Numbered from the stretch's first letter, positions 1 to 10,382 are shown. The stretch is 64,000 nucleotides of DNA from Liolophura sinensis (GCF_032854445.1 NC_088298.1:6685504-6749503); one strand, 5' to 3'. Numbers and translations are program-made. Notes: generated from the sequence alone by a model not told the origin.

Positions 1-178
1 GTCCAGTTTTCCCTGGCTTCCTGTCTGGCCGTATGTGGGAAGGCCTTCCAGCAACGTGCGGGTGGTTGTGGGTTTCCCCCGCGTTCTGCCCAGTTTCCTC
101 CCACCAAAATGCTGGCAGCCATCGTGTAAGTGAAATAATCTTGAGTACGGCATTAAACACCAATCAAATAGATAAATA
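1..178 (+). repeat. SINE-A copy, 5' part cut by window edge
   Basis: This is the body and 3' tail of the tRNA-headed SINE called SINE-A here. It shows the internal block 'gtgggtttcccccg', the block 'cctcccaccaaaatgctgg', and an end of 'accaatcaaatagataaata'. At least 17 related pieces occur in the window, which defines the family. The tRNA-like head lies outside the window. Confidence 0.85.
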
Positions 179-407
179 AATATGTGATGACAACTAGCAT
201 TATGGTGGGAGAACGCAGTGAGATGTGACATTTCTGTATTAAATAGTGCTTCAAATTAGTAAACTCATTGAGTGTAGAGGCATTTGAATCATGCAAATGA
301 CACGACATACTGAACACTGGATACAGCGCAACCAACTTTTTGGCCAGAGCGAAGTTGTGAGCAAAATATTAATTGATCTTCTATGTGTTTGAGGTTATAG
401 CTTTTAG

Positions 408-770
408 ATGATCAATTTGAAATTTTTGTGTCAACATACTATCTTTTTATTTATATTGAATAAATTTAAAACTTTTCCAAAAATACTACACTTTCTCCTT
501 CAAAGGCATATTTCTAGACCAGTGATATCTAACAAATTGCAATTGACATCACAGCAGTTTTTTTACCTAATTCTGCTTAAGCCATCACATTCGTCAAAGC
601 CTTCCCATGAACAGTTAGAATTAAACACTAACAGTGGTGAATTGACCAGGGGCCATAATTCCCCGGTTACGTGTGACCATTTTCCAGATATGACACTGAC
701 GTCGCTGCTGTCATTTTACCCTCTATGCTGTGTGTCTTTAATTATAGTTAGGTGGACGGTAGAAAGCTCT
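408..770 (+). repeat. Repeat-C copy (about 590-765) in AT-rich DNA
   Basis: From about 590 to 765 the sequence matches a dispersed family that recurs at 14.76, 19.14, 19.43, 21.07, 40.60, 42.49, 42.69, 51.51, 51.94 and 63.43 kb. Landmarks are 'ggttacgtgtgaccatttt', a 'gtcgctgct' block and 'ctatgctgt'. The open frame over 408-803 is a by-product of this repeat. The upstream part holds nothing I can name. Confidence 0.6.
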
Positions 771-794
771 TCACCAGTTATCATTTTACTTTCA

Positions 795-1049
795 CGTGGC
801 TGAGGTGGTTAGCGTGCCAGCCTGGCGCAATGACCCAAGAGCCTCTCGCCAATGCGGACGCGTTGAGTTCTAGTCCAGCTCATGCTAGCTTTCTGTCCGG
901 CCGTAAGTGGGAAGGTGTCAGCAACCTGCGGATGGTCGTAGGTTTCCCCCAGGTTATGTCCAGTTTCCTCTCACTATAATGATGGCAGCCCTCATATAAG
1001 TTAAATGTTCTTGACTACAGCGTAAAACACCAATCAAATAAATAAATTT
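795..1049 (+). repeat. SINE-A, near full-length with tRNA-like head
   Basis: The head reads 'tggctgaggtggttagcg', an A-box-like segment, followed by 'gagttctagtcc', a B-box-like segment. This is how a tRNA-derived RNA polymerase III promoter looks. The conserved body and an AAATAAATAAA-type tail follow. It ends about 50 bases before the splice acceptor of the exon at 1102, so it lies in the last intron of that gene. Confidence 0.85.
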
Positions 1050-1101
1050 TACTTTCAAAAGCTTATGTCTGCAAAGTAACCAGCCCTATTTTACCTTACA
1101 G

Positions 1102-1395
1102 TTTAATTCGGTGCCGAATGTCGAGGGCGGTGCCACAGACACTGAGCAGCCGACGCAGTTTTCTAACCCGATACTCTATAGTTATCGAGACTCTGGCGTT
1201 GCTGATACACCGACGATATCAGAGGAGTCGATAACTGATATGGACCCTCCACTTGTTCACGTGGCTAGCAAAGACTCTGGTATCGAGGCGAATAAAGTTG
1301 AAGAGGAGATACGAATACCCCCACGTGCGCTGGATCCGGTGGATTATGAAACAGACGCGGATACAGCTGGGCTGGTGAAACAAGGAAAATTATGA
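1102..1395 (+). CDS. Terminal coding exon of an unidentified gene, possible cytoplasmic tail
   Basis: The acceptor 'ttttaccttacag' ends at 1101. The open frame then runs in phase 0 from Phe-Asn-Ser to a TGA at 1393-1395, about 97 residues. The earlier exons lie left of the window, so the GTG at 1111 is not a start. The peptide is acidic and hydrophilic with no hydrophobic segment. It has an FSNPILY segment near residue 20, close to but not exactly the FxNPxY endocytosis signal of LDL-receptor-family tails. Two DSG-V/I segments follow (RDSGVADT and KDSGIEAN), as does DPVDYETD near the end. Codon use is GC-richer than the flanks. A membrane-receptor cytoplasmic tail is the best guess, but the family is not recognised. 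Confidence 0.6.
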   Translation, partial: FNSVPNVEGGATDTEQPTQFSNPILYSYRDSGVADTPTISEESITDMDPPLVHVASKDSGIEANKVEEEIRIPPRALDPVDYETDADTAGLVKQGKL

Positions 1396-1560
1396 AGCTT
1401 TCATTATTGTCATTGGAATGGATTGAGGTTTTTAGCGCTAAAAATATTCTGAGGGGAGTGAGATAATCAAATATATTTCTTAAAGATTCTCGCTATTCGG
1501 ATATTGAAAATGTCAGGAGTTGTAATTAGGGTCCTGAGATTAATTTGAGCTTCAAGCTCA

Positions 1561-2626
1561 GTTTATACACGCATCTGCCAGTTTAAACACGCATCTGCCA
1601 GTTTAAACATGCATCTGCCAGTTTAAACATGCATCTACCAGTTTATACATGGATCTACCGGTTTATACACTGATCTACCGGTTTATACATGCATCTAACA
1701 CTTTAAACATGCATCTACCAGTTTAAACATGGATCTACCAGTTTAAGCATGGATCTACCGGTTTATACATGCATCTACCAGTTTATACATGCATCTAACA
1801 CTTTAAACATGGATCTACTGGTTTATACATGCATCTACCAGTTTAAACATGGATCTACCAGTTTAAACATGGATCTACCAGTTTAAACATGGATCTACTG
1901 GTTTATACATGCATCTACCAGTTTAAACATGCATCTACCGGTTTAAACATGGATCTACCGGTTTAAACATGCATCTACCAGTTTAAACATGGATCTACCA
2001 GTTTAAACATGGATCTACCGGTTTATACATGGATCTACCGGTTTAAACATGCATCTACCAGTTTAAACATGGATCTACCGGTTTAAACATGGATCTACCA
2101 GTTTAAACATGGATCTACCAGTTTAAACATGGATCTACCAGTTTATACATGGATCTACCAGTTTATACATGCATCTACCAGTTTAAACATGCATCTACCA
2201 GTTTATACATGGATCTACCAGTTTAAACATGGATCTACCGGTTTATACATGCATCTAACACTTTAAACATGCATCTACCAGTTTAAACATGGATTTACCG
2301 GTTTATACATGCATTTAACACTTTAAACATGCATCTACCAGTTTAAAAATTGCATCTACCAGTTTATACATGCATCTAACACTTTAAACATGGATCTACT
2401 GGTTTATACATGCATCTACCAGTTTATACATGCATCTAACACTTTAAACATGGATCTACTGGTTTATACATGCATCTACCAGTTTAAACATGCATCTACC
2501 AGTTTATACATGGATCTACCGGTTTAAACATGCATCTAACACTTTAAACGTGCATCTACCAGTTTAAAAATTGCATCTACCAGTTTATACATGCATCTAA
2601 CACTTTAAACATGCATCTACCAGTTT
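1561..2626 (+). repeat. 20-bp minisatellite, about 53 copies
   Basis: The unit is 'gtttaaacatgcatctacca' with variants (tatac for aaac, ggatct for gcatct, aacactt for ccagtt). Period 20 is kept almost throughout, with single-base slips near 2346 and 2570. The unit contains the palindromes GTTTAAAC and ATGCAT. Confidence 0.97.
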
Positions 2627-3057
2627 TTGAAGTGGTGCGAAAAAAAAAAGTTTGATACTTTGAACAGCTACAATGTTTTGTTACATTGTTATCGGAAAAT
2701 TTTGTAAACAGAAAATTGGCAGATGATGTGAATGCTATTCTTTGACTGCTAGGTAGATCTCTTTTGTGTCACGTTTTAAATTCCATTATTTACTGTATAG
2801 GGATATGCATTGAACTACTCAGTAACGCAAATGTATTTTAATAGATGACAGAAGAAGCTTAAAATTTCACCTTATTTGAAAGAAAGTGTGTTGAGGTTCG
2901 AGATAGCGGTAGAATTGCTCTATATCCATAAACACACTTCCCCATTAATACCCTACCCGACTTCATGTAACATGACATGAATTTCCTCAACGTGATGCAA
3001 GTGAATACAAGTGATTGTTTCTTTAGCATGCTTTCAAGTTTACAAACATTGCCGGTA

Positions 3058-3058
3058 A

Positions 3059-3121
<63 letters not shown>
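3058..3121 (+). repeat. (TA)n microsatellite
   Basis: About 30 uninterrupted TA dinucleotides are followed by imperfect TACATGTA-type repeats to about 3150. Open frames crossing it (poly Tyr-Ile) are artefacts. Confidence 0.97.
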
Positions 3122-3129
<8 letters not shown>

Positions 3130-4543
3130 ACATACATGTATATGTGTACATGTGGTCTTCCACGTTGGCACAGAAAGTTTTTAATATGTCATACATGGCT
3201 GATTTTTTTCAACTATGCAAGTTGTAATAACACGGACAATTCTTAAATCCATGTATATATGTTAGGTTTCATAATATATACCATAAAATATTTTGGTGTC
3301 AGCAGTGGGGTTGAACACATCTTTTGAATGTAAGGGGTTTTGTAGTTTGTAAGGGGAGCAGTTCATTGTTATGTTTTACATAGTTGTAACTTTCTTGGGA
3401 TGTTTGTAGTTGTAGAAGATGAGATGGACACTGATTTTTTCGTCATATTCACCCCAAAATATTACCTTTGCCTAACAAGGGAATGTTGCCTCCAGGGAAA
3501 CAACACTGAGTTATTGGTCCCGGGGCAGAAATACAGTAGAATGCATGACACTAGCTGAATACTGTCCAAGGGAAGATATCTCCCCTTTGGTTGTTATCTG
3601 TTGAAAAGGAAGATAACTCTGTGACAACTTTCTGATTGGCCATAACTTTGTGTTTCTGAGTGTGGAATGTCAAGAAGGTGGCAAATCACCCAAATCCCCT
3701 CGGCTCATGTAATATGAGAAAATGTTTTGTGAACTGGTTTAGTGTATACCACTAAAGGTATCTTATGTAAAATTTTCAATCATTAAACTTGGTATGTTCC
3801 TTGCTGTTATTTTAGCTGAAATTTGTATTTCAGTAACTTACCTAGAATTTACATTGTTGAGCAATTTTTGGACCTTTTTACGTTAGAAATAACAATGTTA
3901 AAGTGATTTGATATTTTGACTGAAATCTAAGATCACGTCCTGCTTTTCAAATGTACTTTGCTTGAATGCCAACTGGGACGGCGAAAACATTAAGGTCAAC
4001 AAACAATAATGTTTTGTGATTGGCTGAAGTTATGTTTAGTATTCCCAGCTGTTGTGGGCCAAATCATACTGATTACATCGTGGTGATGATCAGTCGGTTA
4101 TATTGCACAATGTTGTGCAGATAACTTCTCAAATTTGCGCAGTTTGTACTGATTGACCCGAGCCATCCATTTCACTCTTGGGAGACCTATGAATGGTGAC
4201 GTTAAAATATGTTGATTTCATTTAAAAATACACTATAATAGAAGGAAAATGGGGAAATATTATTAAGGAATAATGGTAATGATAATTATAAATACTGTCA
4301 TAGAAACACAATTGCAATGAGTTAATGGTAATGATAAGTAAATACCTTTACTTGAAGTATAATACGGTGTGGACGTTTTCGAAATGTTGAATGAAAAATG
4401 TATAAAAGTTTGTTATAAAATTTTAATTTCATTATGTTGTTACTCAAATTGGGACCATATCTTTTTAATAATGAGTTATATGATGAAAGAAACATTTGCA
4501 ATTCGTTCTATACATATTTTTGTAAGTATAGTTATATTCTATA

Positions 4544-4549
4544 AATAAA
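4544..4549 (+). terminator. Possible poly(A) signal AATAAA
   Basis: AATAAA occurs within 'ctataaataaagctgtaag'. It is a plausible cleavage signal for the plus-strand gene whose coding region ends at 1395, but the 3.1-kb distance makes the link weak. Confidence 0.25.
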
Positions 4550-4708
4550 GCTGTAAGTACAACTTATCCTGTACTGAATCGTTATAGTTCATTGTAAAAA
4601 AATGCTAATTGTTTTAATTAATATCTTGTTTTTTGATAGGTTGATGGATAGTTTGACATAATGACTTGATTCGTCATCATTATGTGGTCATCTGTGTGCC
4701 ATTGGATT

Positions 4709-5062
4709 GGTTAGATGGTCTGATGGTTAGAGGTCAGTCTTAAGACCTGGCCTCAAAACTGCGACGCGTCATACCAAAGACTTGCTATGGTACATCGTAC
4801 TGTGTCACTTGTCGCTTAACACTGAGAGTTTAGAGTGGGGAAACAGGACTGGTTGACCTGAGTGTCAGTACAATGTGACTCTCGGAGTGTCATCTCTGGT
4901 GTCTTCAGCATGATACTTCAGTGTCGGCAGCACTTTGGCGTCATGGACTCGCTCTGCCAAAAGACAACCCAGTACATGTATATGCACACAGACACACACC
5001 TCATGACTTCTTGTCGCCATATGGCAGGAAAATTGTTAAGTTTGACATAAAACCCCAAGCAC
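4709..5062 (+). repeat. SINE-B copy
   Basis: A tRNA-like head with 'gatggttagaggtcagtc' is followed by 'cataccaaagacttgctatgg', then 'aacaggactggttgacc', 'gtcttcagcatgatacttc', and a degraded end of the 'gttaagccccaagca' type. It shares this order with copies at 7078, 10845, 41750, 54737 and 61367. The short open frames inside it are not genes. Confidence 0.8.
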
Positions 5063-5106
5063 ATTTGCATATATACATACAGACATACTGTTTGATCCAA
5101 GAGGGG

Positions 5107-5310
5107 TAGCGGATCGTGGCCAAATGGTGAAGACGCTTGTCTTTCAGTCGCTGCGCCTATTTCCAACACTGGACAGGGCATTTGTAATTTTCCACTTTAT
5201 CTCTCTTCGTGGGGCGTTGATAACAGCAAGCAGTTGAAAGCAATCAGGTGGCCGTTATCTTAATCGAATGTTTTTGGAGACCACTTGTCTTTCTTTAGTG
5301 TTGTCACACA
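5107..5310 (+). repeat. SINE-G copy (tRNA-like head, 'gaccacttg' tail)
   Basis: It starts with 'gcggatcgtggccaaatggt' and has a 'gacgcttgtctttcagtcg' head. It ends with a 'tttttggagaccacttgtc' segment that recurs in the copy at 13385-13580 and, as a tail only, at about 53620-53725. Confidence 0.55.
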
Positions 5311-6594
5311 ATAGAAATCTTAGCAGTGAAGAGGTCGGTTGGTTACCCAGGGCATTCCATTTTTCTCCGCCCATAAATCTTTTGTTATGGTATAGGTGGT
5401 AAAAACTTAGGTGTGGTAGTAAGCAGAGCTAGGGGGAAACACACGACCCGTCACCAGTCATACAGCGAGTGTGCCGCTGTTTACACTCGCTTTACATCAC
5501 TACCACCTTTAGACAAGGCTGATCTTTGGAGCCCATGCAAAGCACGTACGCTTCTTAATGAAGGTAAGCGTTACCACTGGTGCCCTTACGTGGAACTATT
5601 TAATGCTCGTTCTGTATTAAATTGTTTCAGGTTTTCGTTAGAATCATGTTGTATACATAGTCTAGATTAACGCAATGCATGTGCATGAAATATTATTACA
5701 GAAAAAAGTTGAGACGGATTGTTTGTGTTTTCTGACATCATTTCCTGCCTCATCACCGTGACCCCAGTGACCTCGGCGTTGTTCAAGATTTCTGTGCAAA
5801 ATTTATTATTCGTGGCAGTAATGTAATACGAGGGTAGTAACGCGTGCGCTGTGATGAGTGTGGAATTGTACCTGTCAATAGTAACAGGACCCTGCGACGG
5901 GCTCAGACGGTTAAAGCGCTGATTGGTTGCAGTTATCAGGCCGTTGACAAGTGAGGAGGGTCAAGTGCTCGACTTCAGCCCACGCGGTTTGGCTTTGTCG
6001 GGAGGTTTGTCTCCCTTTTGTCACAGAGATCAGCTCGTGAGTCATTGGCTTTGTCAGGAAGTTTGTCTACGTTTTGTCATAAAGATCGTTTTCGAGTTCT
6101 AGGTCAAACGTTACGACCAAGACTGGGGGATTAGCTGGCTAACTCGAACAATCTCAGGAGGTAACACTTCGAGATTGCTCTGACGTTAGGGTTGTCAAAA
6201 TTTTGTTCGGCCAAGGACGTTCCCAAACCTATGTCAGAGGACGCTCCCTTTTTAAAATCTCGATGCATTTGCCATGGCACTGTGTTACGGCGTTGGAGAC
6301 AAAAATTACAAGTTTAGTACATCTCCTCGGCTTGAAGTTTGCAGACACTTCTGTGTTTGATAAGGGTCAGGTTATTACCTCAGGTTTTTAAATGGAGGCG
6401 TGCTCCGACGTTGTCTTGGGCCCATCTATAGCCCAACAGGTATTGCCAAACTTAATGTCAGAGCAATCTCGGACTAAACTCTTTATCTGACGTACACAAT
6501 GGTTTCATTGTTTTGGCAATAATATGGACTAAGCGTTTTGAAGATGGGATATATAATACATACTGTGATGTGACATGTCGCTCATGTAGGTTTG
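5311..6594. other. Unassigned stretch with possible non-coding exon
   Basis: At 5413-5563 (+) there is a GC-rich segment ending in a good donor ('aatgaag' before 'gtaagcg' at 5564). It could be an untranslated or coding exon, but I recognise no product. At 5885-6110 a tRNA-like head ('gggctcagacggttaaagcg') begins an otherwise unclassified repeat containing two copies of 'ggctttgtc(g/a)gga(g/a)gtttgtct'. Nothing else is supported. Confidence 0.3.
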
Positions 6595-6599
6595 TAAAG

Positions 6600-6690
6600 C
6601 TATATATTTCACTAATTTTCCTCCCACGGAAATGCTGGCCGCTGTCGTACTGAGTGAAGGAGTGAAACACCAATGAAATAAATTTAAAAA
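6600..6690 (+). repeat. SINE-A 3' fragment
   Basis: The segment 'cctcccacggaaatgctggcc' and the tail 'gaaacaccaatgaaataaat' identify a 5'-truncated SINE-A copy. It is followed by a poly-G run at 6710-6724. Confidence 0.75.
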
Positions 6691-7077
6691 ACTGGGAAGA
6701 GCGGTGGGTGGGGGGGGGGGGGGGTGGACCAAGAGTGGCCCTTCCACGTACAGTCGAAGATGAAGCCGGCAGTTTCATGATATGTAGCTAGTCTTACTTT
6801 TGAGAGTAATTCGGGCTTTACCTTCATATTAAAGAATAGCTCAGGTTCATTGGTGGAGGAGACCGGACTACTAGAGCTGGGAGACAGCCATTAATGATTT
6901 TGTTCTTCACCAGAAACCTGACAAAACATCGGGCTTAATGCCGTATCTGGGTTCGAAAACGCTACCTCATAATCATTGTTGGTAGGATCGTCGATCGTGG
7001 TGAGACCAACGTCTTTAAAGCGGAACTCCGAGTTCTGCTATATCTTAATGAAAGCTATAGTAAGATTATTCCTTTGA

Positions 7078-7386
7078 GGCTCGGTGGCCTACGCGTAAGA
7101 GCGTCCGCCTCGAATTCGGGAGACGCCGGGATCAAACCAGGGTTGGGTCATACCAAAGACTTTAAAAATGGTATTTGCTGCTGTCTCGCTTGGCGCTCAG
7201 CACTGAGACGTTAGAGAAACAGGACTGGTTGATCCGCTGTCAGTATGGTGCCACTGGGTGGTGTGTCATGCCTGGTGTCTTCGACATGCTACAAGAACAC
7301 GCAATATATGTACATGCACCTAGTGACTCCTCGTCGTCATATGACTGGAAAAGTACGACGTTAAGCCCCAAGCATTCATTTATTCA
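7078..7386 (+). repeat. SINE-B, full-length
   Basis: The tRNA-like head 'ggcctacgcgtaagagcgtc' with the B-box-like 'gggatcaaaccagg' leads into 'gggtcataccaaagacttta'. It ends with 'gtacgacgttaagccccaag' and a CATTCATTTATTCATTCA tail. It is the clearest SINE-B copy in the window and the reference used to find the others. Confidence 0.85.
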
Positions 7387-7389
7387 TTC

Positions 7390-7930
7390 AATGTGTAGAA
7401 CCCTTGTGTACCAGAGTATAACCAAATGTTGACGTCGTGCGGTTAGTACGTGAGCATTCTTACGTATAACAAGTTGTTGTGTAGCAATTGTTTACAAATG
7501 TTTCATTTTTCTTTGGGTTCAGGGTGTTAAAAATCCTTTTCTAACTTTGCCTCAACCATCTGAAAACTGTACGCTTAGCACTCAATCATTTTGAAAAACA
7601 CTCATCGCTATCAGTTGTGGCGGCATGACGTGACGATGTCAGTCTATCGGATTTCTTCTTTGCGCCCCTTACAGTCGAGTATAGCACCTTTCGACTACGC
7701 TTTTCCATCTTGCTGTCTGGAAATCTCTGTAAAGCGACTGATATATTACTAAATCACTATGGATTTCAACACATCCAACACATTTTTTTCTTTAAAATTG
7801 GTTGACTTTAATCGCAAGAAGCATTCTAACAATGGCTGCACACTTAATTTATGCTGCTTTACTACGCATGCGTGTTTGAGCTGGACATGGCAACTGGTTT
7901 TGAAATATTTACTGTGGATTGAGTATATTT
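7390..7930. other. No gene seen
   Basis: AT-rich DNA without an acceptable open frame or a recognised repeat. It lies immediately downstream, on the minus strand, of the poly(A) signal of the EF-hand gene. Confidence 0.4.
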
Positions 7931-7931
7931 T

Positions 7932-7937
7932 TTTATT
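7932..7937 (-). terminator. Poly(A) signal AATAAA of the EF-hand gene
   Basis: On the minus strand AATAAA lies about 150 bases beyond the TGA at 8086-8088. That is a usual distance for a short 3' UTR, which supports 8086-8129 as the last coding exon. Confidence 0.55.
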
Positions 7938-8060
7938 CCTTTAAATTAGTAGGCCTATTTTTAAGATTATAGATGAGCCTTTTAAAACTGTCCTACTTAA
8001 TATTTTCTAACTGAACCAAAAGTACATGTGTTCAATGTGTGACGTCTGTCACTCAAGCCG

Positions 8061-8068
8061 TGACGTCA
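8061..8068. promoter_or_regulatory. Palindromic CRE (TGACGTCA)
   Basis: A perfect TGACGTCA lies in the 3' UTR of the EF-hand gene, with a half site TGACGTC about 20 bases away. Two more perfect copies lie at 9042 and 9075. TGACGTCA is the known CREB/ATF site. Function at this place is unproven. Confidence 0.35.
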
Positions 8069-8085
8069 GCAGATCCGCGGTGCCC

Positions 8086-8129
8086 TCATTTCCGGCCCAA
8101 AATCTCCGAACCTGTAATGATGCCATCAT
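8086..8129 (-). CDS. Constant exon 3: second half of the EF-hand loop and C-terminus
   Basis: The acceptor 'ttgtttaatttcag' ends at 8130. The exon begins with AT, which with the final A of exon 8757-8848 makes Asn. It then reads DGIITGSEILGRK and stops at TGA 8088-8086. Joined, the two exons give the 12-residue loop D-T-N-N-D-G-I-I-T-G-S-E. This fits the canonical EF-hand: acidic or amide ligands at positions 1, 3 and 5, Gly at 6, Ile at 8 and Glu at 12. The exiting helix is cut short after about five residues, so the protein ends just past the loop. An AATAAA follows about 150 bases on. Calcium binding is expected from the motif. Confidence 0.75.
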
Positions 8130-8199
8130 CTGAAATTAAACAAACAGTGGTTGGTCAGTTTATCTAAGCATAGACATATTTGATGGGTCAGTTTTTAAA

Positions 8200-8290
8200 A
8201 CGTACAGGGAGTGGGCCGTAGAGCCCTCATTCGATCGCTTGGGCAAACGGGGAGCAGGTTCAAACGTAACCCTGGAGAGTGAGTTTGCCT
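8200..8290 (+). repeat. tRNA-like SINE head, unclassified
   Basis: The segment 'gagccctcattcgatcgcttg' followed by the B-box-like 'caggttcaaacgtaaccctgg' looks like the 5' head of a tRNA-derived SINE. No familiar body follows. It lies in the intron between the two EF-hand exons. Confidence 0.35.
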
Positions 8291-8535
8291 AAAAGGTTTG
8301 ACAACTTTAGTTCACATTAATTTACTAATTACTTTCCCACCGTGTTCCGGAGGCACAAATGACACATCTTTCCTCCAGGAACTGCTTAAGGTCACAAACG
8401 CTCTGCTCCTCAAATTTGTCCATTGCTCGTCTAACCTAAATAACTTCCCAGTCTAATTTTTGTTCTGAAAAATCGTTAGAAAGAGAAGGCTGACAAATAA
8501 ACACTAATAAATACATGACCTTCTTGGCGGAAGAA

Positions 8536-8680
8536 ATATTTATTTACTTATTTTCTGGGGATTGGTATTTTACGCGTACTCAAGAACATCTCACATATAC
8601 GACGGCGGCCACCATTATAGTGGGAGGAAACCGGGCAGAGCACGGGAGAAACCCACGACCATTCACATGTTCCTGGAAGT
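8536..8680 (-). repeat. SINE-A 3' fragment in the EF-hand intron
   Basis: Reverse-oriented tail and body: 'tatttacttattttctgggg', 'acgcgtactcaagaacatc' and 'acgacggcggccaccattat'. It sits in the 627-bp intron between the two EF-hand exons and does not disturb their splice sites. Confidence 0.8.
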
Positions 8681-8756
8681 TCATCGCACTTACGGGCAGC
8701 CATTATGAGCATTATGGAGGAAATTATTATAAGCTGGTATGAAAGGTTTTTCTTAC

Positions 8757-8848
8757 TGTTGGTGTCAATCCATGCGTCCACGATGGCCTTTGCTAGCCTC
8801 GGATTATCTCGTAACTGACGAGCCAATTCTTCCGTCGTCATCACCGGG
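8757..8848 (-). CDS. Constant exon 2: EF-hand entering helix
   Basis: A 92-base internal exon. The acceptor 'ttgttcttctttccag' ends at 8849. The donor follows 'gacaccaaca', with GTAAGA at 8756. The first base C completes a codon from a phase-2 intron, and the last base A begins the Asn finished by exon 8086-8129. It encodes PVMTTEELARQLRD and then NPRLAKAIVDAWIDTN: an amphipathic, charged helix followed by the first ligands of the EF-hand loop. Because it begins in phase 2, any upstream exon must end with two bases of a codon. All six intact candidate first exons upstream do so. No other EF-hand exon was found in the window. Confidence 0.75.
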
Positions 8849-9041
8849 CTGGAAAGAAGAACAACAGTGTCGTCCGTTTACTGTCTGGTTGATTCATTTT
8901 ACTGGTGTTTAAAGGATTCATGAAACGTACATGAATGGCTCTTATTTTGCCGTAAACGCCACCGGTGACAGCTACCAAAATAAATTTGTGGGTGAAGAGT
9001 ACTCGAGTGGGGAGTGCTAAGGCAGCACGACAGCAGGACCT

Positions 9042-9090
9042 TGACGTCATTTTGTTCACGTCAAATGTTCCCGATGACGTCACATAAAAG
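9042..9090. promoter_or_regulatory. CRE cluster, possible promoter
   Basis: Perfect TGACGTCA palindromes lie at 9042-9049 and 9075-9082, with a CACGTCA half site between them. On the plus strand 'cataaaag', a TATA-like element, follows directly. The cluster is 200-230 bases upstream of constant exon 2 on the minus strand. It could drive a proximal form of that gene or a plus-strand transcript; no first exon is evident for either. Confidence 0.35.
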
Positions 9091-10382
9091 ACAGTACAAC
9101 GTTACAATAGAAACTGGTAGATTTTAGCATTGTGGACGTTGCGTCACAACAGACTAATCCATAACAATGCTCACGGTTCTGCTTCACACTAGCGCATCCT
9201 CACAGGACTTCCCATTATAACCTGGTTCCTATTAGGTTCATTTCAGAAAATTTCCGACCATTGGTGGAGAATATGTATAAATCACAGGGGTAATGTAAAA
9301 TAATATAAATTATGCTCCAAAACTTGCCATAAGTGTTTTCACATAACAATAACCTTGGGTATAGTTAAATTTCGTGAGGCCTTCAACGCCGTATAATTTT
9401 TCACTGTTATATATAAATGATATGACATCGGCTTTAATCCTGGAACTTGAATGGAAGTATGATTTACAAGCTTTTACAAATTAAAATAAAACAGATCATA
9501 ACATTTATTCTTTCCTATAATGAAACAAAACAAGGAGCAATGCAGATATCGTTTCCGGTTATCAGCAATCCAGCTGAAACAAAAGATGTGCCATGAGGAT
9601 GAGGCCAAGTTCAAGGGCATAGAACATCCCACTTCCGGTACATGAACACATTTGGTGGAGTAGTCTCCCTTGGGACGCTTCATAAATGCCTGAAGACTGA
9701 GTTCATTTCGTCCTCGGTGTGTAACACAATTTTAACAACTGTGTTGCACACAACTCTCAAACAAATCATCATTCTCAATTTTTGGACTTCAAAAAATCCC
9801 AAGAGGTGTTCAAACGACGGACGCAATCCCATTACTAAATGAAATCTTCACTCCCCACCCAGGAAGAAAAAATCTATCATTATGTTTCTGTTACAAGGTA
9901 AAAAAAAAGAAATGATAACCCTGGTATTAAATCGAGACTCTCGCATACTTCACTTTCATGAGGCAATGGCTAGCAGTACTTGCGGAATTTAACTCTGAAG
10001 TCGACCAGCACAAAGTGTGGAGAGTTACGGAAAATAACTGCTTTTAATGTAAACTACATTTACCGCATCTTCACAGATCTCGAATGGTGGGCATTTTACG
10101 CAGAAACTTCCAATAGTTTAACTAGTTTAACAGTATAGCAGCAACGGCATGTCTTTAACAAGTAAAATTTGACTGCTAATTGGAACACAGAACGACTTTT
10201 GTGGGTACATCGCAACTCAGTCTGATAGAAAATGGACGTAGGATGTATTGGCATGTGGACATAACTTCACCAAATGCTACGCCGCTGTAATGATTTTTAA
10301 AACGTTCGAACAGGGCACGTCAGTATAGTTATTTTCAGTTTGAGGTCACTAGCTGTAGGCGATATAGGAACGAGGTAAAAAC
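9091..10382. other. Intronic stretch without confident features
   Basis: The region lies inside the first intron of the EF-hand gene model. A weak minus-strand exon-like segment occurs at 9633-9689 ('cagtcttcag' acceptor, GTGGGA donor). It has a poor polypyrimidine tract and is not called. No recognised SINE is present. Confidence 0.35.

Larger units (their letters stand above)
1396..4565 (+). other. Candidate 3' UTR of the gene ending at 1395
   Basis: No convincing AATAAA lies close behind the stop at 1395. The first good plus-strand candidate is 'ataaataaagctgtaag' near 4543. Between the 20-bp minisatellite and that signal lies about 2 kb with no recognised SINE-A or SINE-B copy. A long 3' UTR is therefore possible. 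Intergenic DNA is equally compatible. The stretch 3470-3660 (gaagatatctcccc, gaagataactctg) looks like another dispersed repeat. Confidence 0.3.

Noticed and set aside
795-1049. Functional tRNA gene
   Set aside because: A- and B-box-like segments are present, but the cloverleaf is degraded and the sequence continues into the SINE body found in many copies.
2859-3246. Frames with long Tyr-Ile runs
   Set aside because: They are translations of the (TA)n microsatellite.
9633-9689. 57-base minus-strand exon (AFMKRPKGDYSTKCVHVPE)
   Set aside because: Acceptor has a poor polypyrimidine tract, donor is GTGGGA, and a competing frame is equally open.
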